From the NCBI RefSeq assembly GCF_019733395.1, contig NZ_JAIHOO010000001.1:1860001-1924000 (forward strand): a stretch of DNA of 64,000 nt. Reading direction: 5' to 3'. Below are positions 25,857 to 33,414 of the stretch, in pieces; within the stretch, counting starts at the first letter, position 1, and every line of letters begins with the position of its first letter. The translations under genes were made by a program, and so were the position numbers. The stretch comes from Lysobacter sp. BMK333-48F3. GTDB taxonomy: Bacteria; Pseudomonadota; Gammaproteobacteria; Xanthomonadales; Xanthomonadaceae. The notes below the pieces were generated by a model. The model worked only from the letters and a program-made list of their open reading frames with translations, searched no databases and had not been told where the DNA came from.

Positions 25857-26651
25857 ATGGGTAGGGCCTCAGGCTTCAACGCGGTACGAGTCGTGGCGGC
25901 CCTGCTGGCCTGCCTGCTGATGATCGGCTGCACGCGCACCACGCTGTACAGCCAGTTGGACGAGCAGCAGGCGAACGAACTGATGGCGGCGTTGCTGGAC
26001 GCCGGCATCCCCGCCGAAAAGGACCCCTCGCCGAGCAAGACCGGCTGGGAGGTCATGGTCAATCGCGGCGACATTCCGTACGCGATGCAGGTGCTGAACT
26101 CGCGCGGCCTGCCGCGCGCCCAGTACCGCTCGCTCGGCGAGGTGTTCAAGAAGGAGGGCTTCGCCTCCTCCGCGCTGGAAGAAAAGGCGCGCTACCTCTA
26201 CGGCCTGTCGCAGGAACTCTCGCGCACGCTTTCGCGCATCGACGGGGTGGTCGAGGCGCGCGTGCACATCGCCCTGCCGGACCGCGATCCGCTCGGCGGC
26301 AACGTCCAGGACTCTTCGGCTTCGGTGCTGGTGTTCGAGCGCCCGGGCCAGAGCCTGCGCGACCGCGAGACCGACATCAAAGTGTTCGTCAAGGACAGCG
26401 TCGAGGGCCTGGACGACGTCAACAAGGTGACGGTGAAGTTCTTCACCGTGACCGCACCGCCCAAGGTGCATCAGAGCGGCGGGCCGTTCGCGGCCGTGCT
26501 CGGCTCGATCGACCTCAGCGCGGTCATCATCGGCGGCGCGGTGCTGGTGCTGCTGGCCATCGCCGCGTTCTTCCTGACCCGCATGCGTTCGCGCTTCGGC
26601 GCCGCCGCCGAGCCGGTCAGCAACGCCCGCAGCGGGGTATGGAACGGATGA
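25857..26651 (+). CDS. sctJ: Type III secretion inner-membrane ring lipoprotein SctJ (HrcJ/YscJ)
   Basis: The 264-residue protein has a lipoprotein signal ending LLMIGC (Cys25). The YscJ/FliF ring-building domains contain LYSQLDEQQANELMAALLDAGIPAEK and ALEEKARYLYGLSQELSRTLSRIDGVVEARVHIALP. A C-terminal membrane helix (AVIIGGAVLVLLAIAAFFLTR) and a short cytoplasmic tail end the protein. It forms the inner ring of the basal body. The tail overlaps the start of sctK by an ATGA junction, so the two are translationally coupled. Confidence 0.96.
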   Translation: MGRASGFNAVRVVAALLACLLMIGCTRTTLYSQLDEQQANELMAALLDAGIPAEKDPSPSKTGWEVMVNRGDIPYAMQVLNSRGLPRAQYRSLGEVFKKEGFASSALEEKARYLYGLSQELSRTLSRIDGVVEARVHIALPDRDPLGGNVQDSSASVLVFERPGQSLRDRETDIKVFVKDSVEGLDDVNKVTVKFFTVTAPPKVHQSGGPFAAVLGSIDLSAVIIGGAVLVLLAIAAFFLTRMRSRFGAAAEPVSNARSGVWNG

Positions 26652-27292
26652 GCGCGACGGCGCTGAAGACGATCCTGGCCGAAGTCGATCCGAGCTGGAT
26701 CGGCGTCGGCGAGGACGCGCTCGCGCCGGAACTGCTCGACCACGCGCGCGGCAGCGCGCTCGGCCGCCGCCTGGTCGCGCGCTGGCTCGCCGCCGACGCG
26801 CCGGCGCTGTTGGCGCCGCAGCCTGGCGACGGTTTCGGCGCCGCCGCGCGGCGTTGGCCGCGCCAGCGCATGAACCGGCTGGTGCGCGACCTCGGTGCGC
26901 TCGCCTACGCGCCGGCGATACGCTCCGAAGTCCGGCGCGAGCCGGTGCGCCGGCTCAAGCAGGCGCTGGACAACAGCTACCTGCTGGCGCTCGACAGCCT
27001 GGTCTGGGACGGCAAGGTCCAGGCCCAGCTCGGCGCCCAGCTGAGCGCCGAACTCGACGCGGCGCTGCGCGCCAGCGACGACGATCACCTGCTGTTCGAC
27101 CTGCTCGACCGGCGCGGCCGCACCGAGTTGCGGCTGTGGGCCGAACGCCGCGACCCCGGCCTGGCCGACTGGTCGCGGCTGCTGCTGCCGCGCACCACCC
27201 ATGAGGCCGCTTCCAATCTGCGCGGGCACCTGCCGCCGGAAGCGGTCGAACGTCTCTACGCCCACCACGGCGCGCGTCCGCTGGCCGCCTGA
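26648..27292 (+). CDS. sctK: Type III secretion sorting-platform protein SctK (YscK/HrpD-like)
   Basis: The 214-residue soluble protein lies exactly where SctK lies in other injectisome operons, between sctJ and sctL. It has the family's N-terminal helical region with RLVARWLA and the FGAAARRWPRQRMNRLVRDLGALAYAPAIR segment. SctK connects the SctQ/SctL pods to the SctD ring. Similarity is recognised by pattern and position and is weaker than for its neighbours. The ATG at 26648 overlaps the sctJ stop (ATGA) and is preferred over the frame's earlier ATG at 26639. Confidence 0.78.
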   Translation: MSATALKTILAEVDPSWIGVGEDALAPELLDHARGSALGRRLVARWLAADAPALLAPQPGDGFGAAARRWPRQRMNRLVRDLGALAYAPAIRSEVRREPVRRLKQALDNSYLLALDSLVWDGKVQAQLGAQLSAELDAALRASDDDHLLFDLLDRRGRTELRLWAERRDPGLADWSRLLLPRTTHEAASNLRGHLPPEAVERLYAHHGARPLAA

Positions 27293-27321
27293 GCCGCCGC
27301 GCGCCCCGTTCCGGAACCGCC

Positions 27322-28065
27322 ATGCACGCCGACCCGCTCGCCTCCGTCGCCACGCCGTCCGCCGCTTCCGCCGCGGCGAGCGCCGCCGACGGCAGCGCCC
27401 GCCGGCTCCAGCCCGGCCGCGGCGGCGCGACCGTGGCGGTGTTCGAGCGGCGCCAGTTCGAACGCGCCGTCGCCGGCACCGTGGTGCCGGCCAGGCAGTG
27501 GAACGCGATCGCCGAACTCGACCAGATGCTGGCGCGGGTCAACGCGCTGTACGCCGAGGCCGGCGAAGAGATCAAGCAAGCCCGCGAGGCCGGCTATGCG
27601 GCCGGCTTCGCCGAAGGCCTGGCGCGCGCCCAGCAACAGATGGCGCAGCAGCTGGCCGACCTCAACGAACGCCGCGCGCGCGTGCTCGCCGACGCCGGCA
27701 GCCGGGTCACCGAGCTGGCCTGCGCGATCGTCTCGCGGATCTCGCCCGATTTCGACGCGCGCAGCGTGGTGCCGCCGCTGGTGATGCACGCGGTCGAGGC
27801 CGCCCAGGCCGAACAGTTCCTGCTGATCCGGGTCCACCCCAGCGTGCGCGAGGAAGTCGCCAAGGGCTTGGGCCTGGTGCGCCAGGCGCACCCGGTGGTC
27901 GGGGTGATCGAGCTGGTCGACGACGAAAGCCTGGACAAGCTCAGCTGCGTGGTGGTCTCGGAAGTCGGCGAAGTGCGCGCCGGCGTGGCCCAGCAGATCG
28001 AGGCGATCCGCCTGGCCCTGTCGGGCGCCGAGTACGGCGCCGAACACGCGGAGCCGGCGCCGTGA
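27322..28065 (+). CDS. sctL: Type III secretion ATPase stator SctL (HrcL/YscL/FliH family)
   Basis: The 247-residue protein has a disordered Ala-rich N-terminus. A central coiled coil (LDQMLARVNALYAEAGEEIKQAREAGYAAGFAEGLARAQQQMAQQL) contains the GYAAGFAEGLA motif common to FliH/YscL. A C-terminal globular domain resembles the V/F-type ATPase delta/E subunit (HPSVREEVAKGLG ... VGVIELVDDESLDKLSCVVVSEVGEVRAGV). It ties the SctN ATPase to SctQ and restrains its activity. It lies upstream of sctN with a short gap. Confidence 0.93.
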   Translation: MHADPLASVATPSAASAAASAADGSARRLQPGRGGATVAVFERRQFERAVAGTVVPARQWNAIAELDQMLARVNALYAEAGEEIKQAREAGYAAGFAEGLARAQQQMAQQLADLNERRARVLADAGSRVTELACAIVSRISPDFDARSVVPPLVMHAVEAAQAEQFLLIRVHPSVREEVAKGLGLVRQAHPVVGVIELVDDESLDKLSCVVVSEVGEVRAGVAQQIEAIRLALSGAEYGAEHAEPAP

Positions 28066-28096
28066 ACGCCGCCCGCCGCCACGCGCGGAGCGGGCG

Positions 28097-29452
28097 ATGA
28101 GCAGCCTGCCGCGCCTGGTGCTGCAGCCGGCGCCCACGCCGGTGTCGCAGCAGGACCCGCTGATCGCCGCGCTGGCGCGGGTGCCCAAGGTGGTGCGCGT
28201 GGGCAAGGTCGCCGAGGCCTACGGCACCATGATCCGCGCCACCGGGCTGAAGGCGATGATCGGCGAGCTGTGCGAGCTGCGCAGTCCGCGCGACCGCCAG
28301 TTCCGCCTCGCCGCCGAAGTGGTCGGCGTGTCGCGCCAGTACACCCTGCTGACTCCGCTCGGCCCGCTCGACGGCGTCGCCCACGACACCGAAGTCGTCG
28401 CCACCGGCCGCCAGGCCTCGGTGCGCTGCGGCGACGGCCTGCTCGGGCGCATCCTCGACGCCAACGGCGAGCCGCTCGACGGCCGCGGCGGCCTCGGCCC
28501 GACCGTGCAAGTGCCGATCTACGCCGCCTCGCCCAATCCGCTGGCGCGGCAGCTGATCGAGCGCCCGTTCGCCACCGGCGTGCGCGCGCTCGACACCCTG
28601 ATCACCGCCGGCGTCGGCCAGCGCCTGGGCATCTTCGCCGTCGCCGGCGGCGGCAAGAGCACCCTGCTGGGCATGCTCGCGCGCGGCGGCGACGCCGACG
28701 TCAACGTGATCGCCCTGGTCGGCGAGCGCGGCCGCGAGGTCAACGAATTCATTCACGACAACCTCGGCGAAGCCGGGTTGCAGAAGTCGATCATCGTCGT
28801 CGCCACCTCCGATCGGCCGGCGCTGGAGCGCAGCCGCGCGGCCTGGGTCGCGACCGCCATCGCCGAATACTTCCGCGACCGCGGCAAGCGGGTGATGCTG
28901 CTGGTCGACTCGGTGACCCGCTTCGCCCGCGCCCTGCGCGACGTCGGCCTGGCGATCGGCGAACCGCCGGCGCGGCGCGGCTTCCCGCCGTCGGTGTTCA
29001 GCCAGATGCCGCGCCTGTTCGAGCGCGCCGGCAACAACGACAAGGGCAGCATCACCGCGTTCTACACCGTGCTGATGGAAGGCGAGGACGGCGACGACCC
29101 GGTCGCCGAGGAAGTGCGCTCGATCCTCGACGGCCACATCGTGCTGTCGCGCAAGCTCGCCGCGGCCTACCACTACCCGGCCATCGACGTGCTGGTCAGC
29201 CTCAGCCGCACCATGCCGCGGGTGGCCGACGAGGCCCACCAGCGCGCCGCCGGCCAGTTGCGCAAGTACCTGGCCAAACACCAGGACATCGAACTGCTGC
29301 TGCAGCTGGGCGAGTACAAGCGCGGCAGCGACCCGGAGGCCGACATCGCGATCGAGAAGATCGGCCCGATCCGCAAGCTGCTGCAGCAGCCCTCCGGCGA
29401 CCTGGCCGACTACAAGCAGTCCATCGACGCCTTGCGCAGGTTGTTCGCATGA
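28097..29452 (+). CDS. sctN: Type III secretion ATPase SctN (HrcN/YscN)
   Basis: The 451-residue F1-beta-like ATPase has Walker A IFAVAGGGKSTLL with Lys187, Walker B around VMLLVDSVTRFARALRDVGLAIGEPP, and the type III ATPase signature PPSVFSQMPRLFERAG. The AVAGGGKST loop departs slightly from the usual APGVGKST but keeps the essential residues. The hexamer unfolds substrates and strips chaperones at the gate entrance. GGAGCGGG precedes the ATG. The end overlaps sctO by an ATGA junction. Confidence 0.97.
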   Translation: MSSLPRLVLQPAPTPVSQQDPLIAALARVPKVVRVGKVAEAYGTMIRATGLKAMIGELCELRSPRDRQFRLAAEVVGVSRQYTLLTPLGPLDGVAHDTEVVATGRQASVRCGDGLLGRILDANGEPLDGRGGLGPTVQVPIYAASPNPLARQLIERPFATGVRALDTLITAGVGQRLGIFAVAGGGKSTLLGMLARGGDADVNVIALVGERGREVNEFIHDNLGEAGLQKSIIVVATSDRPALERSRAAWVATAIAEYFRDRGKRVMLLVDSVTRFARALRDVGLAIGEPPARRGFPPSVFSQMPRLFERAGNNDKGSITAFYTVLMEGEDGDDPVAEEVRSILDGHIVLSRKLAAAYHYPAIDVLVSLSRTMPRVADEAHQRAAGQLRKYLAKHQDIELLLQLGEYKRGSDPEADIAIEKIGPIRKLLQQPSGDLADYKQSIDALRRLFA

Positions 29453-29940
29453 AGCGCTATCCCCTGCACACGCTGCTGCAACTGCGCGCGCACCGGGTCG
29501 AGACGGCGCGGATGCTGGTGCTCGAGCGCCAGCGCCAGGTGCAGGAGAAGCAGGACGCCTGCACCCGCATCCAGGGCGAGATCGACGCGATCCGCGACGA
29601 GCGCGCGGCGCAGCGCCTGCGGCTGCTGGATCCGCCGCCGCCGGGCGTGCCCTGGCCGATGGCGATGTCGCAGCGCGAAGCGCATATCGACCACCTCGGC
29701 GAGCTCGGCGTCGCCGCCCAGCAGCGCCTGCAGGAAGCGCAGGGCAAGCTGCGCGAGGCCGAAGCGGCGCTGGACGAGTCGCGCAAGGCGTTCTTCCGCG
29801 CCAAGGCGCGGCTGGACGCGCTGGAAAAACGCAAGGACTTGTGGCGCAAGGAGCAGAACCTGCAGCACCAGCGCCGCGAGGAAGCCCTCACCGCCGATCT
29901 GATGATGGCCCAGCGCCAGCATACGAACGGCCCCTTCTGA
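29449..29940 (+). CDS. sctO: Type III secretion ATPase stalk protein SctO (YscO/FliJ-like)
   Basis: The 163-residue, highly charged protein consists almost wholly of two long coiled-coil helices (RVETARMLVLERQRQVQEKQDACTRIQGEIDAIRDERAAQ and LGVAAQQRLQEAQGKLREAEAALDESRKAFFRAKARLDALEKRKDLWRKEQ). A Pro-rich turn (DPPPPGVPWP) separates them, which is the FliJ/YscO design. It fits in the ATPase ring like the gamma subunit and contacts SctV. The start overlaps the sctN stop. Family identity rests on structure-like pattern plus position. Confidence 0.88.
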   Translation: MKRYPLHTLLQLRAHRVETARMLVLERQRQVQEKQDACTRIQGEIDAIRDERAAQRLRLLDPPPPGVPWPMAMSQREAHIDHLGELGVAAQQRLQEAQGKLREAEAALDESRKAFFRAKARLDALEKRKDLWRKEQNLQHQRREEALTADLMMAQRQHTNGPF

Positions 29941-29952
29941 ACCGAGGTCGCC

Positions 29953-30708
29953 ATGAGCATGATCCGCAACAGCTCCTCGTCGTCCGAATCCGATTCGGCC
30001 AAGCGCAATGAGGCCGCCGAGCAGGCCAAACAGCCGCGCGAACAGCCGCGCCAGCCGGCCGCGCCGGAGAGCGTCGACCAGTTCCGCCACCTGATGCAGC
30101 AGCGCCAGGGCGCGTTCGCCCAGTCCGGCGCGCAGAGCCAGGACGCGGCCCAGGACAGCGGCTTCGGCCTGCTGGAAGGCGAGGGCGAGGCCGCCGAGCA
30201 GACCAGCCAGCGCCTGATCGGCGACTCGGTGCGCGAGCGCGCCGCGACCAACACCGCCCGCCATCACGCGGTCGGCGAACGCGGCCATGAGGAATCGCGC
30301 CAGGCCGGCGGCGAACGCGCCGATGCCTCGCTGCCGCCGGCCGAGGCGTCGGCGATGTGGCAGGCGCAGTTGGCGATGCGCGACGCCGCCACCCAGACCC
30401 AGCCGACCCAGCCGACCTCGAACGCGGCCGCGTTCGCCGACCTGGTCGAGCGCCACGTGCGCCAGCTCGCGGTCAGCGACGGCGGCGCCAGCGGCGAAGA
30501 CAACCAGGTCCTGTTGCGTCTGGCCGACGACACCCTGCCGGGCACCGACTTGCTGCTGACCAAGACCGCCGAGGGCTGGCAGTTGCGCGCCGACGTGCGT
30601 TCGCGCTCCAGCTTTGATGCGATCCGCGAGGCCGGACCGGAACTGGCGCGCCGCTTCGCGGCGCGCAACCTCGGCCAGCTCAGCATCGATCCGCATTTCC
30701 ACGGCTGA
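29953..30708 (+). CDS. sctP: Type III secretion needle-length/substrate-switch protein SctP (YscP/HrpP-like)
   Basis: The 251-residue protein has a long disordered, Gln/Glu/Ala-rich N-terminal part starting with a Ser-rich run (NSSSSSESDSAKRN), typical of a secreted ruler. A compact C-terminal domain follows (VLLRLADDTLPGTDLLLTKTAEGWQLRADVRSRSSFDAIREAGPELARRFAARNLGQLSID) that matches the T3S4 switch domain of YscP/HrpP proteins. That domain acts on SctU. Position directly after sctO agrees. The length is short for a ruler, so a short needle may be expected. Confidence 0.8.
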   Translation: MSMIRNSSSSSESDSAKRNEAAEQAKQPREQPRQPAAPESVDQFRHLMQQRQGAFAQSGAQSQDAAQDSGFGLLEGEGEAAEQTSQRLIGDSVRERAATNTARHHAVGERGHEESRQAGGERADASLPPAEASAMWQAQLAMRDAATQTQPTQPTSNAAAFADLVERHVRQLAVSDGGASGEDNQVLLRLADDTLPGTDLLLTKTAEGWQLRADVRSRSSFDAIREAGPELARRFAARNLGQLSIDPHFHG

Positions 30709-30760
30709 CCGCGAGCCGCTCGCGCCGCGCGCCCTCGTCGGCGCGCGGCAGGAGACCGCC

Positions 30761-31633
30761 ATGGCCCCGTCCACGACTATTGCCGTTCATGCAGCCGTTC
30801 ACGCCGCCGCGCTGCGCGCCGCCCTGGCCGCGTCGCTGTGCGCGGCCGGCATGAGCGCCGCCGCGGCGCAGGACAACGCGCCGCTGATCGACGGCGTCGG
30901 CGCCTATACCCATTCGCAGATCATGCGCCACCGCGGCGAGGCCGAACCCGAGCGCGGCGACCGGCGCGCGCCGCTGCGCACCACGCCCAAGCCGGCCCCG
31001 GCGCGCAGCGCCGCCGCGCAACTGGACAGCCTCGCCTTCGCCCCGCAGCCGGCGGTGTCGGCGGCGCTCAACGCCGCTTTCGCCGACAGCCTGACCGGGC
31101 GCCGGCCGAGCCTGGACAGCGAGGTGCTGCGCGACATCGACGGCGCCTTCGAGCGCCATCCGCAGTTCCGCGCCCTGCTGGCGCGGCAGATCGGCGGCGA
31201 CGACCGCGAGCAAGTGCTGCAGGCCCTGCAGTCCGGCCGGTTGCAGGCCCAGTTCGGCCAGCGCCTGCGCGCGCACGGCTACTCCACCCGCAACTTCGGC
31301 GACGTGCTCAACGCCTTCATGGTCTACGGCTGGACCCTGGCCAACGACGGCGCGCGCAGCGATCACCAGGCGGCGTTCGCCGGCTTGCGCGCGCGCCTGG
31401 CCGACAGCCTGGCGCGCGGACAGAAGCTGACCTCGATGCGGCCGCAGCAATTGCAGGAAGCGGCCGAGCTGTACGGCCTGATCGCGACCTTGGCCAACGC
31501 CGCCTGGCAGAACGCGCGCGGCCCGGCCGAGCGCGCCAGCCTGCGCGACGGCATGACCGCGATCGGACGCACGGTCGGCATCGATTTCCGCGCGGTGGCA
31601 TTGCGCGACGGAGGCTTCGCGCCCAAGCGCTGA
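30761..31633 (+). CDS. Secreted protein of unknown function in the type III island
   Basis: The 290-residue protein has a Sec-type signal (ALRAALAASLCAAGMSAAAAQ, cleavage near residue 37). The mature part is helical with FAPQPAVSAALNAAFADSLTG, FERHPQFRALLARQIGG and HGYSTRNFGDVLNAFMVYGWTLAND. The middle resembles a domain-of-unknown-function family found in other exported proteobacterial proteins (possibly DUF6683), but I am not sure. GGCAGGAG precedes the ATG at 30761. A periplasmic role in the secretion machine, for example near the missing secretin, is possible but unsupported. Confidence 0.72.
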   Translation: MAPSTTIAVHAAVHAAALRAALAASLCAAGMSAAAAQDNAPLIDGVGAYTHSQIMRHRGEAEPERGDRRAPLRTTPKPAPARSAAAQLDSLAFAPQPAVSAALNAAFADSLTGRRPSLDSEVLRDIDGAFERHPQFRALLARQIGGDDREQVLQALQSGRLQAQFGQRLRAHGYSTRNFGDVLNAFMVYGWTLANDGARSDHQAAFAGLRARLADSLARGQKLTSMRPQQLQEAAELYGLIATLANAAWQNARGPAERASLRDGMTAIGRTVGIDFRAVALRDGGFAPKR

Positions 31634-31825
31634 GCGGCGCGCCGACCTGGGGGCGGCCCGAGGATTCGCCGCCGCGCGCGACTGGCGATACTGCGCGGTC
31701 GCGACGGAAATCCGCACCGCGTCGAAGATCGGCGCGGGTGCGCTTCCGATGCGGCGCGGGCGCGTTGTCTACTGTTCCGTTCGAATACGTTTCGTTTTCA
31801 CCATCAGTTGCGACAGGAGAGTCCG

Positions 31826-32299
31826 ATGTCCCAGCCCTTCACCCCGACCCAGGAGCAGCGCGATCAGATGGTCGCCGACTTCGAGGCCCTGCTGCGCGAG
31901 CAGTCCGGCATCGACGCGGCCGATCGCGACGCGCTGATGCACCACTTCACCCGCGCCCTCGACGAAGCCAAGCCGGACGATGTCGCCGACCCGCAGGCGC
32001 TGATGGCCAACCTCAGCCAGACCCTGGACGTGCTGCAGGAGAACCGGGTCATCCAGGCCGGCGACCGCGACGGGCTCAGCAAGGCCTTCGCCGAGCCGCT
32101 GAACAACCCGACCGTGAAGCGCGCGCTCGAGTTCGCCCAGCGCCGCCAGCGCGACGGCGAGGAGCAGGCGCTGGAGTGGCTGCAGTCGCAGGCCGACGGC
32201 GAAAACGCGGGCAGCAAAGGCAGCAGTGCGACCCCGGCGCCGCCGGCGGGCCTGCCGTCCTCGCTGGGCGCCAAGCGCCCGGTCAAGACCTACCGCTGA
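31826..32299 (+). CDS. Small acidic hypothetical protein of the type III island
   Basis: A 157-residue soluble protein that I do not recognise. The N-terminal ~115 residues are helical and acidic (EQRDQMVADFEALLREQSGIDAADRDALMHHFTRALDEAKPDD). The C-terminus is Gly/Ser/Pro-rich and ends in a basic AKRPVKTYR. ACAGGAG precedes the ATG at 31826. Size, acidity and its place before needle-like gene 2 fit a chaperone, gatekeeper fragment or secreted subunit, but no motif decides between these. Confidence 0.65.
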   Translation: MSQPFTPTQEQRDQMVADFEALLREQSGIDAADRDALMHHFTRALDEAKPDDVADPQALMANLSQTLDVLQENRVIQAGDRDGLSKAFAEPLNNPTVKRALEFAQRRQRDGEEQALEWLQSQADGENAGSKGSSATPAPPAGLPSSLGAKRPVKTYR

Positions 32300-32354
32300 A
32301 CCCGGCTCGGCGCGGAGCGTGAGAGCCCTCACATTCCGCGCCCCTCGGCCCGGT

Positions 32355-32404
32355 TTCCCCTAGGGAACGCCCCAGCTGTACAGGCTTCGGCCCGGGCCGA
32401 TAAT
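32355..32404 (+). promoter_or_regulatory. Putative promoter with CTAG-centred box before needle-like gene 2
   Basis: TTCCC-CTA-GGGAA (32355-32367) is a perfect inverted repeat with the same centre as the box before sctU. A GATAAT -10-like element lies at 32399-32404, about 40 bp from the box centre. The start codon is 120 bp beyond the box. Confidence 0.5.
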
Positions 32405-32486
32405 TCACCCACCAAGTCATTCAATCCCGCTTCCGCACCGAAACGCGACAAGCGGCTGATATCGCCAAATCACCAGGGAGAGTGTC

Positions 32487-32819
32487 ATGTCGGACATCAA
32501 TGCCTCGTACGCTCAGTTTTCGCAGCAGCAGATGGTCGATAGCGCCGGCGTCGACGAGACCGGCGGTTCCAAGCGCGGCGGCCGTGCAGGCGCGGCGGGC
32601 GGCTGGCTGGTGGCGTTCGCCACCGCGATGGGCAAGCTGATCGAAAAGGCCGGCGAAGCGCTCATGAACAAGGCCGAGGCCATCGGCGACAAGCCGACCG
32701 CGGCCGACTCGACCGAGCTGACCGTGCAGAGCCAGATGTACTCGATGTTCATCAACGCCGTCAGCACCGCGCTGAAGACCATGGGCGAAGCCCAGGGCGC
32801 GATGGCCAAGCGCAACTAA
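32487..32819 (+). CDS. Needle/filament-like type III secretion protein 2
   Basis: A 110-residue, cysteine-free protein with a polar N-terminus, a basic Gly-rich linker (GSKRGGRAGAAGG) and a helical C-terminal part (WLVAFATAMGKLIEKAGEAL ... LTVQSQMYSMFINAVSTALK ... EAQGAMAKRN). The end resembles YscF-type needle C-termini in hydrophobic pattern. It aligns in layout with the product at 24902-25261 (W-x-x-A ... A-x-G ... LT-x-x-S-x-x-x-x-x-F-I ... A-x-R). It has its own CTAG-box promoter and a strong terminator, consistent with an abundant structural subunit. Needle, filament and tip roles all remain open. Confidence 0.7.
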   Translation: MSDINASYAQFSQQQMVDSAGVDETGGSKRGGRAGAAGGWLVAFATAMGKLIEKAGEALMNKAEAIGDKPTAADSTELTVQSQMYSMFINAVSTALKTMGEAQGAMAKRN

Positions 32820-32851
32820 GCGCTCAAGCCGCACCGACTCCGAGTCGCGCG

Positions 32852-32882
32852 AACGCCGGGCCTTCGGGCCCGGCGTTTTCGT
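32852..32882 (+). terminator. Rho-independent terminator after needle-like gene 2
   Basis: AACGCCGGGCC-TTCG-GGCCCGGCGTT followed by TTTCGTTT is a canonical intrinsic terminator with a UUCG loop. It ends the plus-strand part of the type III island. Confidence 0.9.
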
Positions 32883-32968
32883 TTGTGCGGGGGGCGGGAT
32901 TGGTGATTCGGTATTGGGGATTCGTCCGGGCATTTGCACGGCAGCTGACAAGTCGCGCGAACAAAGGG

Positions 32969-33290
32969 GTAGGAGCGGCGCGAGCCGCGACCCAGAACGT
33001 GCAGGCACCGCCCGGCCGTCGTCGTCCATCGACGCCGGGCGCCATCGCCTGTAGGAGCGGCGTCCCACAGGCATTTCCTTCGGTCATAAGCCGCGACGGG
33101 GACGCGCAGACGCGCAACCGCTTCGCTGCCGACCGAGACGACGCCACCAGGGATAGGAGCGGCGCAAGCCGCGACCCAGGACGCGCAGGCATCGCCCGGC
33201 CGTCGTCGCCCATCGACGCCGAGCACCATCGCCTGTAGGAGCGGCGTCCCACAGGGATTTCCTTCGGTCATAAGCCGCGACGGGAGCGCG
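32969..33290. repeat. Tandem ~183-bp REP array with two insertion modules
   Basis: REP-type sequences at 32969, 33052, 33153 and 33236 form two tandem units of about 183 bp. Each unit holds a shared CCCGGCCGTCGTCG(T/C)CCATCG spacer. The second REP of each unit is split by a 27-bp module (33063-33089 and 33247-33273) beginning TCCCACAGG and ending TTCGGTCATAA. No gene is seen in 32883-33414. Confidence 0.88.
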
Positions 33291-33414
33291 CAGACGCTCC
33301 ATGAAACGGTGTCACCGATCGAAGCGCCGCGCCGCCCATCGAAGGGCCTCGTCCGCCCCATCGGCCGCAGACAGCGCCGCGGCCGGTCCAACCTGGGGAC
33401 GATTCAGACGCGAC

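Noticed and set aside
13697..29452. Reading the island as a flagellar export apparatus because of the FliO homologue and SctU/FlhB similarity
   Set aside because: The lipoprotein SctJ, FHA-type SctD, SctK, SctI, SctL and the gene order are injectisome features, and no rod, hook, ring or filament flagellar genes are in the window.
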